Part shown: positions 45,173 through 56,514 of the stretch, piece by piece
How positions within the stretch are numbered: the first letter of the stretch is position 1
Layout of the letters: every line of letters begins with the position of its first letter
Assembly (NCBI RefSeq): GCF_964355755.1
Contig: NC_092670.1
Coordinates: 10,169,201-10,233,200, forward strand
Direction of reading: 5' to 3'
DNA: 64,000 nt
DNA from: Antedon mediterranea
Lineage: Eukaryota > Echinodermata > Crinoidea > Comatulida > Antedonidae
Program-made: the position numbers and the translations under genes
The notes under the pieces: generated by a model
Seen by the model: the letters and a program-made list of their open reading frames with translations, nothing else
What the model was told of the DNA's origin: nothing
The model's database searches: none

Positions 45173-46204
45173 AGGACGAGAGTGGCGAACCCTGTTGTAT
45201 ACCTATTAAACATTTGAAAGAATTACTAATATTGCCGTCGACCTTAACATGTGCTGATAACTTATTGTACATTGAATTAATAACGTTTAACAATTTTCCT
45301 TTTACTCCTTAATTTTTTAGTTTTATGTGAAGATATTGATGTCCTACGGAGTCAAAGGCTCGTTTAAAATCAATGAAAGCAGCATACTTTCCCACGTTTT
45401 TTTCCTAGGTATTTGTTAATTATTGTGTTAAGAATAAATACATTATCCGATGTTCTGAACCCCTTTCTAAAACCGGCTTGTTCCTGATGTAGAATGTTAT
45501 TATCTTCTGCCCAAAATTGTAATCTTTTATTAATAAAATAAAATTTTTTTAGCAAAAACAGGAATAAGTGATATTCGTCTATAATTATCTGGTTGTTCTT
45601 TGTCACCTTTTATAAATATTGGGACAATAAGGCTGGTTGCCCATTGCTGTGGAAACTGTCCTGTATTATAAATTATATTATATAATTTTGTTATTAGATT
45701 GATTACATTTTGAGATGAGTGTATAAAAAGTTCTGGTAATAATCCATCAATTCCAGGTGATTTACCTGTTTTTTGGATTTAATGGCATGAATTACCTCAT
45801 CTACTGTAATGTCATTATTAAGTTCGTTTTCATTTACAGCAGGTTCATTATTAATGACTTTCTACAGTTTGATTATCTCTATTTTCATTATTATGAAATA
45901 AGGATTCGAAGTGAGTGCGCCATGTATTAATACGTATGTTATTTGGAAAATTTTGTTTTGTTTGTTTTAGTTTAATCCAGAATGATTTTGAGTTTTTTTC
46001 TCCTAATGATCTAATCAATTCTGTACGTGATCTTTTAATATAGCTGTATTTCTTATTTCTTATTAATGTTTTATATTCTTTTTTTATTTCCAGGTATGCA
46101 TTAAGCAATGTTTGTGTACGATCGTGTCGGAATCTATTTAAACTTCTTCGAACTTTGTTTTTAAGTGTAAGACATTGATTGTCATACCTTCATTGTTCTT
46201 CGAC

Positions 46205-47642
46205 TTGGTCCATAGAATATTAAATGCATTTGAAAAAAGGGAATAGGCACTTACTACCTTTATGGATTTGTCAAAAGCGTTTGACATTATCGATTACAGT
46301 ATTCTGTTGAGCAAATTGGCGCATTATGGTATAAGAGGCATCGTTTTAATGTGGTTTAGAAACTATTTAAGTGGCCGCAAACAATATGTTTATGCCAATG
46401 GTAGATCATCATGTTTAAAAGACACCAATATAGGGGTGCCACAGGGTTCTGTTTTAGGACCACTTTTGTTTTTAATTTACATCAATGATATAAGTCGAGC
46501 AAGTAGTAAAATAGATATAATTAGTTTTGCTGACGACACAACTTGTATAACAAGGGGAGATGACCCTACAATGTTAAACCATACTATGAATATTGAACTA
46601 GAAAAAATAAACGTATGGCTTAAAGCAAATAAGCTGTTACTGAATGTCAGCAAAACTAATTACGTTGTTTTTAGAACTAACCAAAAGTACTTTGACAAAA
46701 ACCAGTTTAAAATAAAAATGAATAATGTGTTATTACATAGAAAAGGAAATGTGACATTTCTAGGTGTAATTTTAATCGAAAATCTTAACTGGAAACATCA
46801 CATACAGCTTATTAGGAAAAAAATGTCTAGGGCAATATACTTTTAAAAGTAAGAGAATTCTTTCCTCATAAAGTCCGTATTAGTCTTTATAACACCTTAG
46901 TATTACCTCACCTTCAGTATGGTAACTTAATATGGGGAAATACATACAAGAGCACGTTAGAAGTAATACTAAAACTCCAAAAGAGAGCTGTAAAATGCAT
47001 TACCTTCTCTAAATTCAGACAAACCTCAGAGCCACTGTTTAAGAAACTAAAATATTAAACGTTTATGATATTTACAAAGTAAACGTCATAGGATTTATGG
47101 CAAACGTAAAATTCAATGAATTACCACATCACATTTTAAATATTTTTAATTACTCTGACAGTATTAGGCCTACTCATAACCTCAGAACAGAAACTGAATT
47201 CGAAATTCCCTTCACAAGACTAACTTGCAGTCAACAGTTTATACACATATGGACCAAAATTGTGGAAAGAATTCACTTGTAATGGTGGTAATAAACCGGT
47301 TATCTTAAAGAAACAAAATAAATGTATAAAAAAACAGGTCAAAAAATACTTTTTATCACTATATGTTGATTAACAACACCTTTGTTTATTTAAGTTCTAT
47401 ATACTTGTTCTTATGTAAAGGGGTCCTACAAAAAAACGAAGCTACAGCTTTTTTATGCAGGATCCCTGTTTTCAGTTGTACTGTAATTATGATGNNNNNN
47501 NNNNNNNNNNNNNNNNNNNNNNNNNNNNNNNNNNNNNNNNNNNNNNNNNNNNNNNNNNNNNNNNNNNNNNNNNNNNNNNNNNNNNNNNNNNNNNTACTGT
47601 AATTGATGACTAAATAAATGTGGAATAAATGAAATGAAATGA
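46205..47642 (+). mobile_element. 5'-truncated LINE with FADD reverse transcriptase
   Basis: A 194-codon frame (46262-46846) encodes MDLSKAFDIIDYSILLSKLA, IGVPQGSVLGPLLFLIYIND, the catalytic box ISFADDTTCI, and a VTFLGVILIENLNWKHHI thumb. After a frameshift at ~46840 the C-terminal part continues (SLYNTLVLPHLQYGNLIWGN, LQKRAVKCITFSKFR, then 47097-47280 and KLWKEF). The 3' end is an ATGAA repeat at ~47622-47642. Catalytic aspartates are kept but the endonuclease and RT N-terminus are missing. An assembly gap lies in its 3' UTR. Confidence 0.92.
47495..47594. other. Assembly gap (100 N)
   Basis: Exactly 100 Ns, a conventional placeholder size. The bases before (TACTGTAATTATGATG) and after (TACTGTAATTGATGAC) are almost the same, so the flanks may overlap and the real gap may be small or absent. 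Confidence 0.99.
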
Positions 47643-48140
47643 AAGCGTGGTTCCCACTAGCGACGCAACCGACGCAGCGTAACTAATGCCCTTTCAATAA
47701 TTGTGTTTTCCTCCTAACCAGCTGGTTTATCCTGAAATATTTCAAAGTAAGTTGAAATCGTCTTTGTGCTGATTTCTTAACTTACTATTATTAATTTCAA
47801 TAACCTGGATACTAAACAAGTCTGCAGTCAATACAGAATTTAATCAATGTCACCACTTTAATCAATAAGTTGTTCAATATTCCAATATTGAATCACCTCG
47901 ATTCTTTGAATCTTCTTTTTTTCTTTCTATGAAATTTCATATATATGTATATTTCTATTACAGATTGCATATATAATATATATGATGAAGATGTTTAATA
48001 AAATTAACAAATAAATTATTATTGTCCTATATTTAATTACTACTTTCAATATCTTTTTATGACTGTTTATACAAAACAGCTTACGATTCTCAAGCAACAA
48101 TACTTTCAAGAAAAGAATCATTATTTTCAAAATTGAAGGG
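47643..48140 (+). pseudogene. GTDC1: GTDC1-like 3' fragment (copy C) behind a MITE end
   Basis: AAAGCGTGGTTCCCACTAG (MITE end) at 47643 is followed by the second half of the penultimate exon (CCTAACCAGCTGGTTTATCC to donor gtaagttg at ~47750). At ~48050-48125 there is a heavily deleted terminal exon (TTTATGACTGTTTATACAA, CTCAAGCAACAATACTTTCA). Not functional. Confidence 0.65.
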
Positions 48141-48351
48141 AAAATCTTATAAAACTAGAAAGCCACTTCGAGAGTGCATACGTATCTCCGCCTACTGTAA
48201 AATTCTCCTACATAAGATTTCTCCGGGGATATATTTGTGTCTGTCTTAATGCTGTTTGTGATTGAGGCTAATTTCACAAGCATGTGTATGCGAGTTTGGT
48301 GTAATGGTTATGTAACAAGCCTTTCAATTAACAATAGCTTCAGTTAACATA

Positions 48352-48898
48352 TTCCCCTTTTACACCAAAACTCCGGAGTGATTTCCGGAAACAACCCGGG
48401 GTTTATGACCGTTCAAAACGTCGAGAAACTCCGGATATACCCGTTCACACCAACCTAGCAACACCGGGGTTAATAAAATAAAATTGTAAATATCGCCCTC
48501 TATTTATTTGTGTATATAGCGACGATCATTAGAATCATTTTAATTGACAATATTTTTAATTTAATAATTATTTTCAAAAGTCTCAGAAGTCATATAATGT
48601 TTTACTGTTACTACTTATTATTTTCTAGACCCGCTATATATTTTTTACAAATATTTAAAGTATTTTGAAATAATACTAATACAATGAGTGATCGTGTGAG
48701 GATGACCTAAAAACTCTGGAGTTTGATGTTGATACCTTTCACACCAAAACACCGGGGTGTCCCCGCAGTTAGCTCTCCGGAGATTGATCAGCTGTTCAAA
48801 CCCGCAGTTTTAAACTCCGGAGTTGCTTGATTTTACCTTTCACACCGAGGCGTCAACTCCGGAGTCTCTCCGGAGTTTTGCTTTTGGTGTGAAAGGGA
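48352..48898. mobile_element. Second copy of the hAT/P-like MITE, inverted
   Basis: Reverse-complement homologue of 43717-44261 along its full length, with the same TIRs (CCCCTTTTACACCAAAA / TTTTGGTGTGAAAGGG) and CTCCGGAG palindromes. The flanks (TTAACATA, TATAACAA) are not a clean 8-bp duplication, so it is older or its ends have mutated. Confidence 0.85.
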
Positions 48899-49669
48899 TA
48901 TAACAATAGAGCAGCAACGCGAAAATCACACGAGTGAATTTGAAAAGAAATAGGTTTTTTAAACTAATCGCATCAAAAAAGGTGCACATTAAATCAAAAG
49001 ATTATAAATCACAAATTATAATTCTTGCCTCTTGTACAAAAATGAAGTAGTTCTCACGAAAATGCAATTTCAGTTTACTTGTTACTTTAAGACTGCTCGC
49101 CGGCTTTTGAAAAATTCTGTCCTATCTTTTAACACTAGCAGTGTTTGAAAAGTCTGAAAAGTATATTAAAAAGTGGTCCAGAATTGGGACCATGGTCCCA
49201 AATGATCACAAAATGTAATGGAATGGTCCTTGACCACATATCTATCTGTATATTTATTTTGGTAAATATCTGGTAATTACTTTTTGAGTAATCCTGCTAA
49301 CAAACAAACACACGCGACGGATTACATATACCTCCTTGGCGGAGGTAAACTAGATTTGAGCTTGTCACTTAGTTAAGTTAAAACAACAGCAACAACAACA
49401 ATCATGTTAACGTGTGTGCACGTTTGTGTTTGTGTGAATAACCTAAGCGACAGGTTCAACTCAAGTTAGCGTTAAGTAATGGAATGCAACGCAAGAACGT
49501 AAGCGCAATACAAGCAGTTGACCAATTAACAAGAGATAGTTCGAATAATCCATTGCTTGCGTTGCATTATACATTTGCGTAGTTTGTATTTATTTTCATT
49601 TTGACAATAATATTTCACCACTGCAATCAATAAGTTGTTCAATATTCAATATTCGACTCTTTAAAATCT
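48899..49669. other. Interspersed repeats
   Basis: About 48985-49260 is the inverted partner of 16850-17100. About 49450-49570 holds MITE-like inverted phrases (GCAACGCAAGAACGTAAGCG, CCATTGCTTGCGTTGCATT) related to the AAGCRTGGTTCCCACTA family. No gene. Confidence 0.55.
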
Positions 49670-49930
49670 CTTTTAGATCATAAGACATGAGATAACTTAA
49701 TAACATAATGTGATTTCCAAGAAGTTTCATATGTATATTTCTAATACAGACTGCATATTTATAATATATATGATGAAGATGTGTAACAAATACATTACTC
49801 TTTCAATCTCTTTTGATGATTGTTTACAGAACAAAAACAGCTACAACGATTTTCAAGCAACAATATTTAAAATGTCTTTCAAGTCAAGAATCATAATGGT
49901 ATCACACTTTTCAAGATTGGAGGGTAAATC
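49670..49930 (+). pseudogene. GTDC1: GTDC1-like terminal-exon fragment (copy D)
   Basis: Contains tttcaatctcttttgatgattgtttacagaac-type sequence and, at ~49838-49895, ACAGCTACAACGATTTTCAA followed by AAGTCAAGAATCATAATGG, matching the terminal exon with internal deletions. The acceptor AG is mutated in the second repeat. Not functional. Confidence 0.6.
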
Positions 49931-51333
49931 ATTAGGGCGCAAATCCTATTAGGACGTTAGCGCAACGGATTATTCGAACTGTCGCTTGTCATTGGTCAAC
50001 TCACGTTGTGTTTGCGCTTACGTCATTGCGTTGCGTCTTAGTTGGAACCATGCTTTAGGCTCAATGCTGACTAGATTTGAACTTCCGCGCAAACATAACG
50101 TGCACGTTAAAAATATGAACGCAGAGAAAATTGATTATACCATCCCTTGACCATTAATAAATATATTAAACGTGTTGAATTGTGTCTAGTCTGTGTCATA
50201 TAGTATAAACAATACTACTACATTGTAGCATAGGTGAAATTAGGAACGCAGTTAAATTCAAATTTTTTTAATGATGTCATCAAAATTAAACATGAATATA
50301 ACAATTTTGGAAGATAATTATCTGGAGATCGAAGAAATTCGGGAACATAGAAGCGAGATGTGCGCTCTTTAGAATGTGATGAATTATAACGATAAAGATG
50401 AAAATCCCTCTTTTTAAATTCAGCTCAACCATATATGATGACGTCATACCGATAGGCAGCAAAATCATTTTATACATGAATTCGTATCTATTTCAATAGC
50501 ATCTCTATTAATGATTTCCAAAATAATGTTGCATTTGTTGATTGTGCAAGGTAAAATTACAATGTCATGTATTCAAATAGTATCCTAATAATGCAAGAAG
50601 TTTCGTTAGGTAAAAACAAACAGTACATTTTAGATTTAAAAGATGGCGGATTTTGTTGTGAATAAAATGAAGATGTTTTTGTTTTGAACAATTTTATTTC
50701 ATTCTAATAAACATTTATTTCCTTCCTTTTTTCTTTTTTTTAGAATCATGACGATATCATGTAAAAAAAGTTGAATGGATTATTGATTATGGATTGACGT
50801 GCGGCCGTCATACGAACATAGGTTGCGGGTAAAATTACCCACAAAACTGGCGATTTCAAATGTACGTACCACCTATAATACATTGTCGTTTACAGAAACG
50901 AATAAATGATGATTTATGTAGTCAACTAAAATTAATACCATGGGAATTACTCCCGAAATAGAAACCTGTCACAAAATGAGTCCAAATGTTTGATTTGGAC
51001 TCATTTAAACAAACCCAATTTGTGTTTTGTATGTAACATTATGGTTGAACGATGGGTACAAAGAGGAACATTTTTAAAATAAATTCTTTACACTCAGTAA
51101 CGAAATATTTGTTCATGTTTTATAGGCCTATAAAAATTATATCATTAAATACAGTAGAACATTTGCGATTTAATACTTGAAGGATGGGTACAAAGAGAAA
51201 CAATTTTTACATATACTCTTTATTCACTCAGTAACGAAACATTATGTTCATGTTTTATAGGCATATAAATATTACACCACTAAATACAGTAGAACATTTG
51301 TGAATTAATACTTTGTTAAAATCAGGGTTAAAA
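49931..51333. other. Non-coding, repeat-derived
   Basis: A MITE end (inverse of AAAGCATGGTTCCAACTAAG) lies at ~50030-50056. About 50850-51320 is similar to 2915-3310, with an internal duplication of an AAAGAGGAACA...AATATT unit (51050-51140 and 51180-51270). No gene. Confidence 0.5.
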
Positions 51334-52394
51334 CCCCACCATTCCTTTTACCGCAACTCCCCCCTCCCCCTTCTGACTTTGGGAATTTTTTTAATGTAGT
51401 TTAAAACCTTCACAGACAATTGCAGTCATTTTGATAGCCATGTATGGTTACGTGCAGAAACAGAAATTTGTATAACGAACAGAAAAATACAAAAAGTGGA
51501 AAAAAGGTTGGGAATTTTGACCCATAACTTGTATTCAAGATGGCGGATGATGTTCAATACAGTTTAGAACCTTCCTGTACCATTATGGTAATTTTGATAC
51601 CCCATATGTGTACAGTAACAACAATGTGTATAACTAACATACAAACATCAAAGTACAAGCAGATTCATAAGTTAAATTCATACAAAAAGAATTGATCAAA
51701 TTTTTGTTTTTTCTGAAAGTGATTTTTGACGCTAATACATTCAAAGTTGAATTTTGTAGTTGTTTATTTGCTTTTTAATATTTATATACTTTTACCTTTA
51801 CCTTGGAAAATACATTAGCATTCATCTTGTGTTTCCTTATGTCACTAATTTCTTAGATCAAAACCAATATAATAAGATATATAATATGTAGGCCTACATT
51901 TATTGTAAGTTTTTATTTAATTTTTAATCATTTCAAAACAAGATTCAATTTAAAAACTATTGCAAATATCCATTGAAAATACTCCTAAAATTAGATTAAG
52001 ATTTATGATTAGATATCAATTTGATTTTATTAATTAAAAACAACAATAATAATAATGTTACTATTATGCATTTATTAGCATAGTTTTAAAATATTAATTA
52101 AATTCTTAATAAAATTAATAATTTTTTTACATTATATTATTTGGTATAATATTTAAAAATGATTAATAACAACAAATTCATTGTTACTATATTATATACT
52201 TTAAAATTCAAAATAAAAAATTCCATATAATAAATTTTAAACAAATCACAGTTGATATGACATTGACAATATATTGGTTATTAATGTTATAACATTTGGA
52301 TTATTATAATAAAATAATTATTTAATGATAAGGCAAAATGATATTTAAAAGAAACAAAGAAGAATCTAAATTATTCAATAATTACAGATTCTGA

Positions 52395-52620
52395 TTTGTT
52401 ATGGTGCTCTTTTAACCATCATCCCTTCAAAAGCATTCCAGTTGATGCCTTTAGAATCATGTGTACCTGGTGTAAGGTAAAGCCTGTTCAGGTCTGAATC
52501 ATGACAGCTTTTGTACCACCAACCACATTTGTCTAAGGCCTCTATCAAAAGTATACAAGTTGATGCCAGTGTAATCAGCTGTACCTGGTGTAAGGTAAAG
52601 CCTGTTCAGGTCTGAAACAT
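52395..52620 (-). pseudogene. Two extra FReD C-terminal modules in tandem
   Basis: Downstream of the orphan exon 52881-52631 (minus strand) two partial modules follow. One reads VSDLNRLYLTPGTADYTGIN. The other reads WWYKSCHDSDLNRLYLTPGT, then GINWNAF and GMMVKRAP with a stop. Copy 1 of the duplication has only the last one. They lack the Ca2+-loop half and are fused without splice sites. Confidence 0.78.
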
Positions 52621-52630
52621 GAACATTCTC

Positions 52631-52881
52631 TTATGGTGCTCTTTTAACCATCATCACTGTCTTCTTGAGACTGTTGTAATTACTATGGAAATGATACCAG
52701 CTGGTGCTTGTCACATCATTTGTACCTGGTGTAAGGTAAAGGCCATTCAGGTTTGAATGATTACAGGCATTGTGCCACCAAGCACCTTTGTATAGCTCAG
52801 CACAGTTACTACGTCTATTCTTATCATTGTCTCTATCATACGTTGTAAATTGGTGACCATTGCTGTATTCCAAAGAATCAC
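52631..52881 (-). pseudogene. Orphan FReD terminal exon (copy 2 of exon 5)
   Basis: Intact 251-nt exon with acceptor and stop: GDSLEYSNGHQFTTYDRDND, Cys pair (RSNCAELY, WWHNACNH), SNLNGLYLTPGTND, KKTVMMVKRAP. WWYNNC has become WWHNAC. No exons 1-4 lie upstream on this strand within the window; the next DNA upstream is LINE. It is therefore a duplicated terminal exon without its gene, unless upstream exons lie beyond 64 kb. Confidence 0.8.
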
Positions 52882-53573
52882 CTAAACAAACAAGATAATA
52901 TTAGATCATCTTTAGTTTACTTCATAAAATCTTAAATTAACATTCATTTTAAAATATTTGTTTTTCTTTGTGTTATAAAATAAAAGATATTTGATATACA
53001 AAAAGGGAAAATAATAATATACAGTATACCCTAAAATTCGTAATATATTTTATAATTGATTTCATTTATCTGTAAATTGTATGCCATAAATTAAATCATA
53101 GCACAATTATATAAATAGTTTTTTTTATATGTACTGTATATATATTTTTTATTAACTATTCTTATATCATAGTTGCTTTATTTTAATATTTTATATATTT
53201 TGTTTTGTCATAGTTAATTTTACTTTAAAAGCAATGCATTTAATAATGAAGAAGAAAGAAGAAAACACAAGTTATATGAAACTGTACTAGATTCACACTA
53301 TGATTTTTAATTTCAATTTCTTTAACTTTATTTTGTGTACTTTTAAATCAGAGTGGTCATTATTTGTTATAACTGGCTCCTTTTTGAGGGACCACTGTCT
53401 AAAAAATAACTTTAATGTGCGAGTGGGCTATGTTATTGTAAGGTACAATGAGGATTTTTACAACAAAAATTATTTTGGGTAGAGAATTCTATAATTCCGT
53501 AGTTACTGGCAGTAATTATATTTTTTTATATCTAACCTGTTTGTGCAATTATTTAGCAAGCTTGTTTGGATGC

Positions 53574-54184
53574 CTACTACATTAATCATACACATACTGT
53601 TGCATTGACTGCCTCATAAATGCCTACTACATTAATCATACACATACTGTTGCATTGACTGCCTCATAAATGCCTACTACATTAATCATACACATACTGT
53701 TGCATTGACTGCCTCATAAATGCCTACTACATTAATCATACACATACTGTTGCATTGACTGCCTCATAATTGCCTACTACATTAATCATACACATGCTGT
53801 TGCATTGACTGCCTCATAAATGCCTACTACATTAATCATACACATACTGTTGCATTGACTGCCTCATAAATGCCTACTACATTAATCATACACATACTGT
53901 TGCATTGACTGCCTCATAAATGCCTACTACATTAATCATACACATACTGTTGCATTGACTGCCTCATAAATACCTACTACATTAATCATACACATACTGT
54001 TGCATTGACTGCCTCATAATTGCCTACTACATTAATCATACACATACTGTTGCATTGACTGCCTCATAAATGCCTACTACATTAATCATACACATACTGT
54101 TGCATTGACTGCCTCATAAATGCCTACTACATTAATCATACACATACTGTTGCATTGACTGCCTCATAAATGCCTACTACATTA
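53574..54184. repeat. 50-bp minisatellite, ~12 units
   Basis: Same unit as 11269-11427, very homogeneous here; most units are identical by eye, with a few variants such as CATAATTGCC and CACATGCTG. Homogeneity suggests recent expansion after the segmental duplication. Confidence 0.93.
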
Positions 54185-54833
54185 AAACAAAAATCAGTAA
54201 ATGTAGTTACTGCAGTAAATGCAGTATAATAATTTTAACATGATCTATTGATAAGATAAGTTGTTGTACTGTGGGTATGTGAACATTTTAATAGATTCGT
54301 TTCAGGCCTGTAAGAAGGAATTGCGAAGTGGGAGGTCCATCCAAAAATGTACTTTATAGACAGTTTACATTCAAGGTGATCACCTTTGGGCTTTACATTA
54401 TATTTGAGAAGCGACATCAATTGATAATCAAAAAGTATCAAATGATTATTATTTGTTGTTTAAACTTTTAAATATTGTGGTCTAATTATGACATGACTGG
54501 TGAAAACATGGGGCTATATGTCACAAAGGCGTAGAATTTTTTTGCATGAGATTCACTTCAATATCATTATTAGAATTGTTTTGTTCCATTTTCAGATGTT
54601 TTTAGAAGCTTTTCTTTTAATGTTTGTCCAATTTCTTTAAGCTTTAGTATGTTGCGTATACCGTTATTTTTAGTCCTACTGTATGGGCCTTGGCTATGAT
54701 CCCGGATGTTTATAATATGGTGGCTTGTCAAGAAAAGCGGTCATCTATTTGACCTTTGTAATACAAAAAAATCAATATTTTAAAAAATTAATTTAAACGA
54801 TCATATAAGATCTGAAATATCTAAAGGTAACTT

Positions 54834-55740
54834 TACAGGTTTGATGGTCCTTGACATACAAAAGGCCTTTGATACAGTCAACCATCAGATATTATTGCAA
54901 AAACTGGTTCATATGGGCATTGATAAAGAAGAAAGATTGCAAACAAATGACATCAGTAAATGGCGTTCAGTCCCAACCATGTACTATATCTAGCGGAGTT
55001 CCCCAAGGTAGCATTTTAGGACCTCTTTTTTATGTTATATGCTGATGATACAATATTGAAGTGCAAATCTGGCATCATGTAACAACTGGCTTATACTGTA
55101 AACAACAAACTATCATTACATCTTGTTGATAAAACTGAGTCAATATTGTTTGGTACTAAAAGAAAACTTAAGAATGTTCTTGATTTTGCTGTTATTTTTA
55201 AAACTAAGTTGATATGTAAGAAGAATATGATCTCATATCTTGGTTGTTTGCTTGATGAAGACTTGTCTGGAGAATCTATGGTTCAAAAATTTCTTGGTAA
55301 GAATAATTCAGGACTTAAATTTTTGTATAGACATTCTGCATGTCTAAATTTCTTTTCTCGCAACATTCTATGCTCTGCACTCATTACCTGTCACTTTGAT
55401 TATGCATGTTGCTCCTGGTTTCCAGCTGTTTCTAAAAAACTTAAACAAAGACTTCAAACCAGTCAAAATAAAGTTGCTAAGTCTATAAAATAAATATATA
55501 AATAATCGAGCACATATTGGTAAAGACGAACTGAACCAAATCGGTCAATTATTCTTAGAGGATAGAATTTGCCAACTCAAACTAAATCATGTTCATAAGA
55601 TTTTTTATGGAAAATCTGTACCTTATTTGACTGAAAAGTTTAAAAGAGTTTCATCTAACCACCTTTATAGGACTAGAAGTAGTGTCAATGGTTTCAGTTC
55701 CTAAATCTGATAGTCAAATATCTCAAACTTTTTATTATAC
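54834..55740 (+). mobile_element. Degraded LINE reverse transcriptase remnant (copy 2)
   Basis: Partner of 12080-12980: MVLDIQKAFDTVNHQILLQK, SSGVPQGSILGPL, a frame-shifted YADDTIL, KTESILFGTKRK, ISYLGCLLDEDLSGE, LITCHFDYACCSWF. Stops and frameshifts as in copy 1. The YADD box itself is intact here. Confidence 0.85.
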
Positions 55741-55784
55741 AGGCAAAAAATATCAACAAACCGTTTCAGATTTTCACCAACTGT

Positions 55785-56120
55785 AAGTTAATCTCTGAGA
55801 AAATTCTTTCCGATTTTTTCACACTCGATCCCAGGCCAATAATCGAACGGGCCCACCGAGATGGTAAAAGTATGAACGGTAAGCCAAGGCATATCATTGC
55901 CCGTTTTCTCTCATACGCTTCTAAGATTGAAGTTATGAAACAACGAAGTTCTGCGCTAGATAGCCAGAAATTTTATACCATAGATGATCTTACTGCTGCC
56001 GATCTACTGGAAAAAAAGAAATGGAGATCACAAGTAAAAGAGGGTACCAAGCTTCGTTTTACGGCTGGAAAATGGCGAACTTCAACTGGCATTCCGGTAA
56101 ACTTTTCAAAATTCCATTGA
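55785..56120 (+). mobile_element. ORF1 remnant of the interrupted LINE (copy 2)
   Basis: As at 13020-13375 (IERAHRDGKSMNGKPRHIIA, DDLTAADLLEKKKWRSQVKE) but missing four codons (MYNK) before GTKLRFTAGK. It is followed ~400 bp later by the endonuclease-RT ORF of the same element, consistent with a two-ORF LINE. Confidence 0.75.
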
Positions 56121-56514
56121 AATAGTTCCGGTAAACTTTTCGAAATTCCATTGCCATACCAGTGATCGGAATGTTGTTGTAAACACTTGGACTGACTAAG
56201 AATCTTTTATCCATTATTTTCCTTACATCTGCATACTTTGCTTAATTTGTACAAGCCACTTGATTGATTTTACATAATAATTTTACAATAGCGTTTTCAG
56301 GAATCTGTTCTCACATAATTGCATTGTCATAAGATGTTTAAATCACTTAAAACCATTTATTCACCTTTGTTTTATTGTTACCCCCCAATTCTTAACTTGT
56401 TTCTTTATATTTACGTTCTTGTACTTTTCTGTTTTTACGTAACATTACCAGGCATCTTTTATTACATACTATTGAATAAACTGATCACATTATGTACCGC
56501 TAAATATTCTCATG

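Larger units (their letters stand above)
42306..46190 (-). mobile_element. Decayed LINE with YADD reverse transcriptase, carrying two insertions
   Basis: Minus-strand fragments in order: SFWIKLKQTKQNFPNN and WRTHFESLF; the RT palm entry QEQAGFRKGFRTSDNVFILN; GIQQGSPLSS; FNIFINDLSE; the catalytic box INHLLYADDLILFG; VNKSNIVVFKNGG; PILLYGSEIWG with VHLRFCKYILGV; then a long C-terminal region (FIKQCYDFQYRKAQRNDQCW, GFGNIWYSQQVNN, KQRLTDIERQKFYED). It ends with a CCHC-like finger (LCKLC...TLVCPFY). The 3' end is near 42306 with an AATAAATATT tail. Frameshifts and two insertions (43717-44261, ~44455-45172) make it dead. I do not assign a clade. Confidence 0.88.
51334..56487. repeat. Segmental duplication, copy 2
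   Basis: Colinear partner of 9153-13740. Differences by eye: an extra FReD terminal module, about nine more 50-bp minisatellite units, a preserved YADDT box where copy 1 has YAEDT, a 12-nt deletion in the LINE ORF1, and no nested LINE at its right end. Beyond 56488 it runs into the remainder of the older LINE, which copy 1 has lost. Confidence 0.92.

Noticed and set aside
47643-50056. One 2.4-kb transposon bounded by AAAGCGTGGTTCCCACTAG and its inverse
   Set aside because: The ends pair, but the interior is a mosaic of GTDC1 fragments and another MITE, the left end abuts a LINE tail and no matching TA or other duplication was seen; two separate MITE remnants are as likely.
53574-54184. CRISPR-like array
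   Set aside because: The 50-bp units are contiguous with no unique spacers and the genome is eukaryotic; it is a minisatellite.
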